Part shown: piece by piece, positions 26,838 to 35,936 of the stretch | Layout of the letters: every line of letters starts with the position of its first letter | Position numbering within the stretch: position 1 is the first letter of the stretch | NCBI GenBank assembly: GCA_016926555.1 | Contig: JAFGOI010000004.1 | Span: forward strand, 232,996 to 288,121 | DNA from: Patescibacteria group bacterium | Lineage (GTDB): Bacteria > Patescibacteriota > WWE3 > UBA101185 > UBA10185 | Direction: 5' to 3' | DNA: 55,126 nt | Position numbers and translations under genes: made by a program | Notes under the pieces: model-generated | Told to the model about the DNA's origin: nothing | What the model saw: only the letters and a program-made list of their open reading frames with translations | The model's database searches: none

Positions 26838-28703
26838 ATGGCGAGAAGAAAGGTTTTTATTGGGGTTGCGTGGCCTTACGTTAACGGAACTTTGCATATC
26901 GGCCACTTTGCCGGTTATTTACTGCCTGCCGACATATCATCAAGATATCACCGATTAATTGGTGATGATGTCCTGATGGTTTCAGGTTCGGACTGTTTTG
27001 GAACTCCTATTACGGTAGAAGCTGATAAAAAAGGTGTTAGCCCAAAAGAGATCGTAGATGAATATCATGGAAAAGATGAACAGCTGTTTTTACACACTTT
27101 AAATCTCACATATGACTTATATACAAAAACGGATCATCCGAACCACGTTAGCGTGGTCCAAGATATTTTTATACAGATGCTAGAGAAAGATTATATCTTT
27201 GTGGATACGATGGAACAGTACTTTTCCTCTAAAGAGAATCGGTTTCTTCCGGATAGATATGTTGTTGGAAAATGCCCTTTTTGTAACTTTGAGGATGCGA
27301 GAAGTGATCAGTGCGATAACTGCGGGAAGTTGCTTAGTCAGGGAGAGCTCTTGAATCCGAGGAGTAACTTATCGGGGGAGCCTGTTGAGTTGAAAGAGAC
27401 CGAACATTATTTTGCCGATTGGCCAAAGCTGCAGTTATTTTTGAGCCAATATGTCGAGGAAGCTAGTTATGACTGGAAAGAGTGGGTGAGCAGCCAAACA
27501 CAAGCATGGTTGGATGAAGGTTTAAAACCAAGGGCCATCACAAGAGATCTGGATTGGGGTGTCCCGCTTCCTAAAGATCGAATTCCCATCGACAAACAGA
27601 TAAAGAATATGGGCAGCAAAAGAATTTATGTCTGGTTTGATGCTGTAATTGGTTATTTATCCGCTTCAAAACTATGGGCAGTGTTTGAAGGAGAAAAGTG
27701 GGAGCCTTACTGGTACGATGATCCGTCACGGGAATTGAAGCACTACTATTTTATGGGTAAGGATAATCTGGTTTTTCATACCCTATTTTGGCCGGGACAG
27801 CTTCATGTGTATGATCCGAATTTGCATCTTCCTGATGTTGTAAGTATTAATATGTTTTTGAATCTTGATGGGAGGCAGTTCTCTAAAAGCAGAGGAGTAA
27901 TAATAGATATGGAGCAGTTTGTGAAAGATTACGGAAACGATACCGCCCGGTTTTATTTGACACTAATTATGCCTGAGTTTAGGGATTCCAGTTTTGTTTG
28001 GCATGATTTCGTAGATAAGACAAATGGAATTTTAGTCGCCAATCTTGGTAACTTTATACATAGAGTTTTGTCCCTTCAAAAGGCTGAAAAAAAGGAAATT
28101 TTTGGGAATAGAGAATTATCTAAGGATATTGCCTCTTACCTTGATACTTCATATGTGAAGATTACAGAAGCTTATGAGGAATGCAGGTTTAGGGATGCGT
28201 TAGATGTTATTTTGGAACTTTCTCAATACGGGAACAAACTTATAGATAAGGCTGCATTATGGAAAATAAGAGGCAGTGACTCTGAGTCTTATTATAAACA
28301 CTTGTACGATCTGAACTGTATCATCTTAGCTTTAGGTTACTTCATGAACCCAATAATGCCAGAAGCGGCAATAAAACTTTTGGAGATGTATAGTCTGGAA
28401 TGCCATGTATGGCCTGATGGGGTGCATTTTGCTTTGGAAATAGAAAGGAAATTGTCTGCGGCGCAGATCCCGGGGGAGCCTGAACCCTTATTTAACAAAA
28501 TAGAATATCCAAAAGAATTGATTAAGCAGGAGAAGGAATTAAAGCAGGTACGCGGAGAGGAGTTGGAGAAGCTTCATTTAAGAAGTGAGGAAGATGTGGG
28601 TGTGGGTGCGGAGTCGGAGGAATTGGGACCAGGTTCGGTACCAGATTCGGGGACAGCCTCAGATGGAGAAAATAACTATCCAGGGAAAGTGGGAAGTGCC
28701 TAG
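26838..28703 (+). CDS. metG: methionyl-tRNA synthetase
   Basis: VAWPYVNGTLHIGHFAGYLLPADI, SGSDCFGTP, CPFCNFEDARSDQCDNCG, MGKDNLVFHTLFWPGQL, FSKSRGV. Confidence 0.97.
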   Translation: MARRKVFIGVAWPYVNGTLHIGHFAGYLLPADISSRYHRLIGDDVLMVSGSDCFGTPITVEADKKGVSPKEIVDEYHGKDEQLFLHTLNLTYDLYTKTDHPNHVSVVQDIFIQMLEKDYIFVDTMEQYFSSKENRFLPDRYVVGKCPFCNFEDARSDQCDNCGKLLSQGELLNPRSNLSGEPVELKETEHYFADWPKLQLFLSQYVEEASYDWKEWVSSQTQAWLDEGLKPRAITRDLDWGVPLPKDRIPIDKQIKNMGSKRIYVWFDAVIGYLSASKLWAVFEGEKWEPYWYDDPSRELKHYYFMGKDNLVFHTLFWPGQLHVYDPNLHLPDVVSINMFLNLDGRQFSKSRGVIIDMEQFVKDYGNDTARFYLTLIMPEFRDSSFVWHDFVDKTNGILVANLGNFIHRVLSLQKAEKKEIFGNRELSKDIASYLDTSYVKITEAYEECRFRDALDVILELSQYGNKLIDKAALWKIRGSDSESYYKHLYDLNCIILALGYFMNPIMPEAAIKLLEMYSLECHVWPDGVHFALEIERKLSAAQIPGEPEPLFNKIEYPKELIKQEKELKQVRGEELEKLHLRSEEDVGVGAESEELGPGSVPDSGTASDGENNYPGKVGSA

Positions 28704-28828
28704 TTACTGTTCAAACCCAAAAGGGAGTCCACTCTAGCTTTATCAAAACCAACTACATGTTCATCCCCTATCCAAATCTGTGGTACACCCATATCCTCAA
28801 ATTGAACTTTATTTTCAGCCACAGGTTG
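28700..28828 (-). pseudogene. glutaredoxin C-terminal fragment
   Basis: Reverse reading QPVAENKVQFEDMGVPQIWIGDEHVVGFDKARVDSLLGLNSN*: resembles VPQIFI..EHIGGFD of glutaredoxins; in-frame stop upstream at 28829-28831. Confidence 0.7.
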
Positions 28829-28866
28829 CTAAAAAAGTATTGAACTTCGGTAAATATTCGGGTACT

Positions 28867-29961
28867 ATGCGGTATGTGGATCTATATAACAAAATATCTA
28901 TATTAGGTCCAGAAGCGAAATACGATACATGCGGGCCGAAAGATTTAGGTGAAACTACAAATATTCCAGGTGTGTATAACGCGAAAGTAGCCGGTGGAAA
29001 TGTGTGCAGGTTATTTAAAGTACTTCAAACAAATGCATGCAAAAACAATTGTAATTACTGTGCGTTAAGAAGAGATAGAGATGTTGAAAGGGTATTCGCT
29101 ACTCCCGATGAAATGGCTAGTGCTTTTTATAAAGTTTATTCAAGGAGATTGGTAGATGGTTTCTTTTTATCATCTGGTGTTGTTAACGATTCTGTAACTA
29201 CAATGTCTAGAATGATTGATACGGTGCGTATAGTGCGTGAGAGGTACAAATACACGGGGTATGTTCACATGAAAATTATGCCAGGAACACCTGAAAACTG
29301 CCTTGATGAAGTGCTAGATGTTTCCAACAGGGTGTCATTAAATATAGAGTCTCCTACACAGGAGGAACTGTCGGAATTATCTCCGGATAAGAATTTGGAA
29401 GTTGGCTTTTTTGAGACATTGAATTTAATAAGGGAAAAAATTCTTTGTAGACAGAATATAGGTAAAAAAGTTCCAAGTTTAACAACACAATTTGTTATTG
29501 GTGCGGGAAGTGAGAAAGATATTAATGTCGTAAAGTCCACAAAATATTTGTACGATGAATATAATTTGAAACGAGTTTTCTACTCCGCGTTTAGGCCCGT
29601 TCCGGATACACCTTTAGAGGATAAACCGGAGGAGTCGATAACAAGAGCGTATAGACTGTATCAGACAGATTTTCTTATGAGGTTTTATGAGTTTAAGCCG
29701 GAAGATTTTACGTTTGATAGTAGCGGTAGACTAATTCAAGAAGAGGACCCGAAGTTGGTTTGGGCAAAGAAGCATCCTGAAGTTTTTCCGATGAATGTTA
29801 ATAGGGCAAAATACTATGAACTGCTAAAAATCCCGGGTGTCGGCCCTGAATCAGCAAAGAAAATTATTAAGGCTAGGGGGCTGTCCGCGATAAAATCGCT
29901 GGATGTTTTTTCCGGGATGAGGATTCAAAAGGAGAAAATGAAGAGTTTTGTTTCTTTTTAA
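28867..29961 (+). CDS. radical SAM protein with C-terminal helix-hairpin-helix (putative DNA modification/repair type)
   Basis: LQTNACKNNCNYCALRRDRD; C-terminal KIPGVGPESAKKIIKARG. Track ORF begins at 28780 but its first codons overlap the glutaredoxin fragment; ATG 28867 preferred. Confidence 0.88.
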   Translation: MRYVDLYNKISILGPEAKYDTCGPKDLGETTNIPGVYNAKVAGGNVCRLFKVLQTNACKNNCNYCALRRDRDVERVFATPDEMASAFYKVYSRRLVDGFFLSSGVVNDSVTTMSRMIDTVRIVRERYKYTGYVHMKIMPGTPENCLDEVLDVSNRVSLNIESPTQEELSELSPDKNLEVGFFETLNLIREKILCRQNIGKKVPSLTTQFVIGAGSEKDINVVKSTKYLYDEYNLKRVFYSAFRPVPDTPLEDKPEESITRAYRLYQTDFLMRFYEFKPEDFTFDSSGRLIQEEDPKLVWAKKHPEVFPMNVNRAKYYELLKIPGVGPESAKKIIKARGLSAIKSLDVFSGMRIQKEKMKSFVSF

Positions 29962-29990
29962 GAGAAATTCAGTAATATATACTTAGAAAT

Positions 29991-30467
29991 ATGTCGGTAA
30001 AAACTTTTTCAAAAGGTTTAGGATTTGGTTTAACTTCCGGAGTTATAACGACGTTGGGTTTGATAATCGGTTTGGGATTTAGTACGGAATCAAAATTAGC
30101 AGTTATTACAGGTATTTTAACAATCGCGTTGGCGGATTCGTTTTCGGATGCTTTGGGAATTCACATTTCAGAAGAAGCGCAAGGTGCCGCCAGCCACAAA
30201 GAAGTATGGGGCGCGACCCTGTACACGTTGTTATTTAAGATCATATTCTCGCTAACCTTTCTAATTCCCGTTCTAATACTGCCCTTAAAGCTATCTCTGT
30301 TGGTCTGTTGTGTATGGGGTTTGTTAGTTTTGGGTGTTTTTAGCTATGTAATCGGTAAAAGGGGCAACAAAAACCCATTGAAAGTAATTTTGGAACATCT
30401 GACCGTAACTCTATTTGTTATTGTGGTTACCTATTTGCTAGGCATATTGATTTCGCGTCTTATGTGA
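29991..30467 (+). CDS. VIT/Ccc1-like membrane protein
   Basis: GLGFGLTSGVITTLGLIIGL...ITGILTIALADSFSDALGIHISEEAQGAASHKEVWGA. Confidence 0.75.
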   Translation: MSVKTFSKGLGFGLTSGVITTLGLIIGLGFSTESKLAVITGILTIALADSFSDALGIHISEEAQGAASHKEVWGATLYTLLFKIIFSLTFLIPVLILPLKLSLLVCCVWGLLVLGVFSYVIGKRGNKNPLKVILEHLTVTLFVIVVTYLLGILISRLM

Positions 30468-30479
30468 GTTTAGAAATTT

Positions 30480-30752
30480 ATGAGTTGTACGAGTTATGTA
30501 ATTTCAGGAAGAGTTCAGGGAGTTGGTTTTAGGTGGGAAACGCGTAGTAAAGCGGCGGAACTTGGGTTAACAGGAGGTGTTAGAAATAATTCAGATGGTA
30601 CAGTGCAGATATTTGTATGTGGAGATGATTGGGGACTGAGTGAATTTAAAAAGTGGCTGGATTCGGGGGGCCCGTCTTATTCAAAGATATCTGAAATTGA
30701 GGAAGAAAAGTATAAACCGGATCAGCCGCCGGTCAACTTTGTGATACTCTAA
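30480..30752 (+). CDS. acyP: acylphosphatase
   Basis: VISGRVQGVGFRWETRSKAAELGLTGGVRNNSDGTVQIFV. Confidence 0.95.
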   Translation: MSCTSYVISGRVQGVGFRWETRSKAAELGLTGGVRNNSDGTVQIFVCGDDWGLSEFKKWLDSGGPSYSKISEIEEEKYKPDQPPVNFVIL

Positions 30753-30788
30753 TATGCGGAGATTAAGTCTGTGGTTGGTTTATTAAAC

Positions 30789-32033
30789 CTAATTCTTGTC
30801 GAAATCAATTGCATACGCCATCAGCGCGCCGACTGCGGCTAAAGAAAAAAACAGACGCCAATTTGTTGTAGTTAGAAGCAACGCACCTATAATTAAAGCC
30901 GAAAACACAATAAATGCGTGTAGGACTATTTCTCTATAAATAACAAAATCTGATGTTCCCAACCTTTTTGCTTTTTCGTAGAATAGAACCATATTAGGTA
31001 GTCCGTACATTGGAGTGTTTAGGTTGTCGAATATATCAATGAGATAAACGCCTAAGGGTTTGATGACGAATACTTTTGCCATATCAATCAAGGTGCTTAA
31101 AGTTACTCCTATGCTGTGTACGAGCTGGCTTTTTCCCTTGTCGACCCATTTTCCTACAATTAACAGCGCGAAAGATGTTGCAAGTAGAGATACTGATTTA
31201 AGAAGTCCGATTTTCACGAAATTTTGAAGCACAAGATATAAAAGTACAGGCCAAAAGACAGCTAATATAAGTGATTGTAAAGCTTGCCCGCATAAAGATG
31301 TTGTTATTAAGGCGTATTTTTTGTTGAGACATAACTCTTTCATCACGTTTTTCACAGAGTGTTTATGATGTTTCCACTCTTGTACCATAGTGATTATTGG
31401 AAAACTGGACATAAAAATAAGTACCAGTGCAGAAATAAATAAGGTGTTATAACCAAATTTGCTTAGGACTATTCCGCCAATAAGAGGAGAAACTCCCGCG
31501 CATAATCTATGCAGGAAAAATCTTAAACTTGTTTTTTGACCGAAGTTATTTGTGGAATCAATAGTCTTTTTTAAGAATAAAATGTGATAGGGAATCCAGT
31601 AAAAAATAACTTCCAACGCGGAAAACGCAGACGCGAGAATTATTATTTTGGGGTTATTAGCACCCTTGATTAGTAAAATAATCTCAATTATTTGCGCTAC
31701 GGAGCTTATTAATAGAGATCTTTGAAAATTGATTCTAGAAAAAATAAGAGGAGATAACAGTAAAACTACTAACAGCGCAATAAACGATTTGACTGCGTAA
31801 TAAGATAGTGTCCACAATATTCCGTTGACGGTTTCATCTATATGAAAAAGATTATAACTTTTTGTTTGTGTGAAAATATACATGGGTATATAAATCGCTA
31901 TGAGTGAAAGTGCCAGATGCTTCATGACATGTGTCATATATACAGCTGTTTCTTCTTTTAGGTAATATTTGGGATTTAGCTGAAAATGCAGACCTTGCGT
32001 AGTGTGATATCTATCAAACCATTTTAAGGACAT
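30789..32033 (-). CDS. MFS-type transporter
   Basis: About 12 TM segments; SPLIGGIVLSKFGYNTLFISALVLIF; promoter TTGCCA-17-TAAACT 6 nt before ATG. Confidence 0.8.
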   Translation of the reverse strand: MSLKWFDRYHTTQGLHFQLNPKYYLKEETAVYMTHVMKHLALSLIAIYIPMYIFTQTKSYNLFHIDETVNGILWTLSYYAVKSFIALLVVLLLSPLIFSRINFQRSLLISSVAQIIEIILLIKGANNPKIIILASAFSALEVIFYWIPYHILFLKKTIDSTNNFGQKTSLRFFLHRLCAGVSPLIGGIVLSKFGYNTLFISALVLIFMSSFPIITMVQEWKHHKHSVKNVMKELCLNKKYALITTSLCGQALQSLILAVFWPVLLYLVLQNFVKIGLLKSVSLLATSFALLIVGKWVDKGKSQLVHSIGVTLSTLIDMAKVFVIKPLGVYLIDIFDNLNTPMYGLPNMVLFYEKAKRLGTSDFVIYREIVLHAFIVFSALIIGALLLTTTNWRLFFSLAAVGALMAYAIDFDKN

Positions 32034-32197
32034 ACCTTGAGTTTAAAGTTTTCTGATAAATATGGCAAGATAGTATGTTAAGCAGAGTATAACCTAATTG
32101 ATACATAAAGGGGTTGTTGTAGTTAAGGGACCCGTAGAATATTCTACATATGTCATTCTTGCGATTAAACATAAATATATGTATAGTCGTAGATGGC

Positions 32198-32226
32198 TTG
32201 ACAAACTACTCTATGAGTTATAGAGT
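32198..32226 (+). promoter_or_regulatory. strong promoter TTGACA-17-TAGAGT upstream of TasA-like locus
   Basis: Perfect -35, 17-bp spacer. Confidence 0.75.
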
Positions 32227-32235
32227 TGTTCCACT

Positions 32236-32267
32236 GCCCTCTCGAACAAGACTTTGGGCTTTTTTTA
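32236..32267 (+). terminator. short terminator-like hairpin just after the promoter
   Basis: GCCC...GGGC then T8. Confidence 0.5.
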
Positions 32268-32347
32268 TGCGTTAACTCTAAAAGCTCAAGTGTTAAAAAT
32301 ATGTGTAATTATCTGAATGGGAAAAAAACTGATCGTTTCAAAACAGA

Positions 32348-32373
32348 CCAATCTCTAAAGGATTGGTTTTTTT
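32348..32373 (+). terminator. Rho-independent terminator in leader of TasA-like locus
   Basis: CCAATC-TCTAAAG-GATTGG-TTTTTTT. Confidence 0.8.
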
Positions 32374-32432
32374 ATTGCAAATAAAATATAAGTTATTTAG
32401 TTGATTTTGTTATATAGAAGGAGGTGGATAAC

Positions 32433-33773
32433 TTGAGAGACAAAAGAAGAATAGTAAAGAGGTTAATGCTCGTTACATTCGCTTTAGCGGGGTTAGTAGG
32501 TGGTACGACAGCATATTTTTCCGATACAGAAACATCTAAAGATAATATCTTACAAGCAGGTGCTATCGATCTTAAGATAGACAATGAGAGTTATTATAAC
32601 GGTGAGTTATGGGACGGTACTACGTGGGGTCTTGCCAACTTAGATGATGGCAATGGTCCTGCGAGTGATGGTAGGTATCTTTTCTTTGACTTTCATGATC
32701 TGAAACCCGGTGACTGGGGAGAAGATACAATTTCTCTACATGTTTCAAACAACAAATATTGGAGTTGTATGGACGTTGAGATAACCATGGATGATGATAA
32801 TGGTTCTGTTGAGCCTGAATTATCGTATGGTGACTCTCCGGATGATCTTGAAGATTATATGGATGGTGAACTGGCCGATGAGCTCCATTTCGTATTCTGG
32901 GCAGATGATGGTGACAATGTTCTAGAAGAACATGAAAGGCAGTATATTATAGCTCAGGGTACTGCGGCTGATGTACTTGGAAAATCTACATGGGCATTAG
33001 CTGACTCTAACAATAACGCATGGTTGCACGAACCTAATTCGCCTTTAACCGGAGATGATGATTACTCCAATGTCTACTATGTTGGTAAGGCATGGTGTTT
33101 TGGAGATCTGATTCTTGATCCGGTCGCGGATAATGAAGGCGTTGATCCTACAGTTGACGGCGGTGTCGATTGTATGGGAGAAACTGCAACAAACATGACT
33201 CAGACAGATAAGCTTATGGCAGACGTTTCCTTTAGAGCTGTTCAATACAGGCATAATGGAAGCTTTGTTTGTTTAGGTTGCGAGATTATTGATAATGGGT
33301 GGGTTGATGATTGGACATCGTTTGATCAGGGTCTTAGAAAAGACGGATCAGCCGTTCCAGGTGATAGATCTGATCCTACAAAGGCCTTAGGATTACCGGA
33401 TAGCCAATTTGTGAGTCTTGGGTATGGAGGTGAAATAGTACTGGAATTCCTTGGGCCAGTTTATGGTTCCGAAGTTTCAGTAATTGAAGTCACCTACGGA
33501 AGAGACACTTATCCGGAAGAAAGTGCGGATGTGTATGTGAGTGCAAATGGATCGGATTGGACAGATGTTGGTGAAGTAACAAATCATGATGATAGTGGGG
33601 TTGGCACGGTTGATGTTACGGGAATATCTGAAATAAGATATGTGAAGATAGTAGATACAACTGATCCTTCAAAACATGGTTCCACATCGGATGGATACGA
33701 TCTAGATGCAGTTACAGCAGTTGTATGCTGGGATGATGTTACACCAGCCGCTGTTGGGGCAACTGCTAATTAA
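32433..33773 (+). CDS. TasA/camelysin (CalY)-like secreted protein 1
   Basis: LVGGTTAYFSDTETSKDNILQAGAIDLKID; AAGGAGG then TTG start at 32433 (track start GTG 32424 overlaps the SD). C-terminal beta-sandwich/discoidin-like region. Confidence 0.85.
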   Translation: MRDKRRIVKRLMLVTFALAGLVGGTTAYFSDTETSKDNILQAGAIDLKIDNESYYNGELWDGTTWGLANLDDGNGPASDGRYLFFDFHDLKPGDWGEDTISLHVSNNKYWSCMDVEITMDDDNGSVEPELSYGDSPDDLEDYMDGELADELHFVFWADDGDNVLEEHERQYIIAQGTAADVLGKSTWALADSNNNAWLHEPNSPLTGDDDYSNVYYVGKAWCFGDLILDPVADNEGVDPTVDGGVDCMGETATNMTQTDKLMADVSFRAVQYRHNGSFVCLGCEIIDNGWVDDWTSFDQGLRKDGSAVPGDRSDPTKALGLPDSQFVSLGYGGEIVLEFLGPVYGSEVSVIEVTYGRDTYPEESADVYVSANGSDWTDVGEVTNHDDSGVGTVDVTGISEIRYVKIVDTTDPSKHGSTSDGYDLDAVTAVVCWDDVTPAAVGATAN

Positions 33774-33846
33774 AAATTAAATATTATGTATTTAATGACT
33801 AGAAATAGTCAATATTGTTATTTGTTAAAAAGGAGGTGACAAATAC

Positions 33847-35190
33847 ATGAGAGTAAGAAGAATTATAGCAAGTTTATTAGTTGTTGTTAGTGTTGTTGCT
33901 GTTGTAGCATATGGAACTAAAGCTTTCTTTTCAGACACTGAGACTTCTGTAGATAACGTTTTGCAGGCTGGAGCAATCGATCTTATGATTGATAATCACA
34001 GCTATTATAATGGTGTATACAGAGGGGACCTTAGTTGGGAATTGGATAATTTAGATGGTCACCTTTTCTTCAACTACGATGACCTCAAGCCAGGTGACTG
34101 GGGAGAAGATACAGTTAGTATCCATGTAGACAGCAATGATGCTTGGGTATGTGCAGATTTGTATGTAACCAGAGATGACGATATGAGTTCTGTTGAACCA
34201 GAATTGGAAGAGGGGGATGCTGCTGAAAATCCTCAAGATCCAATGGATGGTGAATTAGCAAGAGAACTTAGTTTTGTATTCTGGTTGGATGATGGTGATA
34301 ATGTTTGGGAATGCTGGGATGAACCTGGAACAGCTGCTGAGGCTTTGTCATACGCTAATGATTCAAATTTGTATCAAAACTGTGAGCGCTGGTTGACAGG
34401 TGGTCCAGCAGAGGATGCAAAAAATGGTTGGCATGTCGCTTTAGCTGATTCTCAGGGTTCAGTTTTGGGTTGGGATAATGAAGGACAAACATGGAAGCCG
34501 TTTGCAGGAGGAGAAACCTACTACATCGGTAAGTACTGGTGTTATGGTGACTGGGAATATTCTCCTGTTATGGTACCTGGACCTGATAGTACTGAACCAG
34601 AGAATATGACAGGTCCCGATGTAAGAGGTGCCGGTTTTAAGTGTGATGGTTTACCAGTAGACAACATGTCTCAAACAGATGCTGTTACAGCAGATGTAAG
34701 TTTCTACGCTGTTCAGACACGCCATAACGAGCAGTTTGACTGTAATGATAGAGAACCTTACACACCAGAAGAAATGACCAGACTTAGATTAGAGAACAAG
34801 ACTAAGGACTGGCAAGTAATCGAGGATGACAGATATGGAATCCTTGATTTCGCAAATGCTTCTCCAACGTTTGACTTTACTCTAAGAGTCTATGATTTAG
34901 AGCCTGGTACAGAATATTCACTTCACTATTACAAGGATCCTTGGAACAGTGTTGGGGGTATGATAATTCACACCTTCACAACAGATTCTAACGGAGACTG
35001 GAATGGTAGTGCTAGTGTTGAATTGAATTCTGATCTACCTGCACCAGGTGATGGAAACGGTGCTTGGGCAAAGCTTTGGGTAGTACCAAGGTCACATCTG
35101 AATGCAGATGGTTCTATGAATCAATGGGTACAATCAGCGTATCTATATGAATGGAATCTAGTTCAGTACGATGACACTGACCTACTATAA
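33847..35190 (+). CDS. TasA/camelysin-like secreted protein 2
   Basis: VVAYGTKAFFSDTETSVDNVLQAGAIDLMIDNHSYYNG; paralog of the preceding gene; AAGGAGGTG SD. Confidence 0.88.
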   Translation: MRVRRIIASLLVVVSVVAVVAYGTKAFFSDTETSVDNVLQAGAIDLMIDNHSYYNGVYRGDLSWELDNLDGHLFFNYDDLKPGDWGEDTVSIHVDSNDAWVCADLYVTRDDDMSSVEPELEEGDAAENPQDPMDGELARELSFVFWLDDGDNVWECWDEPGTAAEALSYANDSNLYQNCERWLTGGPAEDAKNGWHVALADSQGSVLGWDNEGQTWKPFAGGETYYIGKYWCYGDWEYSPVMVPGPDSTEPENMTGPDVRGAGFKCDGLPVDNMSQTDAVTADVSFYAVQTRHNEQFDCNDREPYTPEEMTRLRLENKTKDWQVIEDDRYGILDFANASPTFDFTLRVYDLEPGTEYSLHYYKDPWNSVGGMIIHTFTTDSNGDWNGSASVELNSDLPAPGDGNGAWAKLWVVPRSHLNADGSMNQWVQSAYLYEWNLVQYDDTDLL

Positions 35191-35258
35191 GCGAATTAGT
35201 TGATTAAAGGTTGCCTAAGTTAGATAAAAGGCTTGGGCAACCGATTAAGGAACTAATT

Positions 35259-35936
35259 ATGGAAAATAAGAAGAAATACATTGAAGCTGCCCAGTGGGTT
35301 CTTGTTGCGTTTGTCGCCGTATTTGCGTTAGTTCTTGCACTTTCAAACTTCAATACTCCTTTGAAAATTAGGATTTTTAGTGTAAATTCGGGTTCAATGG
35401 AACCGGCGCTAAAACTTGGGAGTCTTGTGATAGTTAGACCGCAAGATGTTTATTACGTGGGAGACATCATAACGTACAAGAATAGAAGGGACCCAAAGGA
35501 GACTACGACGCATAGAATCGTCAAAGTTAACAACGATCCGGATATTGGGCGAACGACGTTTGTTACAAAAGGGGATGCTAACGAGGACGAGGATGCGGGT
35601 TTAACATTACCCGATCAGCTTGTCGGCAAAGTTGTGTTAGCTTTACCATTGTTAGGGTATTTGGTGTCCTTTGTGAAAACGCAGCTTGGCTTCACGTTTT
35701 TAATAGTGATACCGGCCACGATAATAATTTATGGCGAGGTTCAGCAGATTAGGACTGAAGTAGCAGGTGCGATAGCAGAAAAGAAGAAAGGAAAGGAAGC
35801 AGAGAAAAAGGGAGTTAAAGAAGAAAGTGAAAAAGTCCAGTTTATTACAGCTACGGCAGAGGAAAAGCCCGCAAAAAAGGGGCGGAAAGCTAAGAAAAGT
35901 AAAACTATCGCTAAAAAAGGAAGTAAGAAAAAATGA
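35259..35936 (+). CDS. signal peptidase I, SipW/ER type
   Basis: VNSGSMEPALKLGSLVIVRP...YKNRRDPKETTTHRIVKV (Ser-His type); basic Lys-rich C-terminus. AAGGA SD before ATG 35259. Confidence 0.9.
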   Translation: MENKKKYIEAAQWVLVAFVAVFALVLALSNFNTPLKIRIFSVNSGSMEPALKLGSLVIVRPQDVYYVGDIITYKNRRDPKETTTHRIVKVNNDPDIGRTTFVTKGDANEDEDAGLTLPDQLVGKVVLALPLLGYLVSFVKTQLGFTFLIVIPATIIIYGEVQQIRTEVAGAIAEKKKGKEAEKKGVKEESEKVQFITATAEEKPAKKGRKAKKSKTIAKKGSKKK

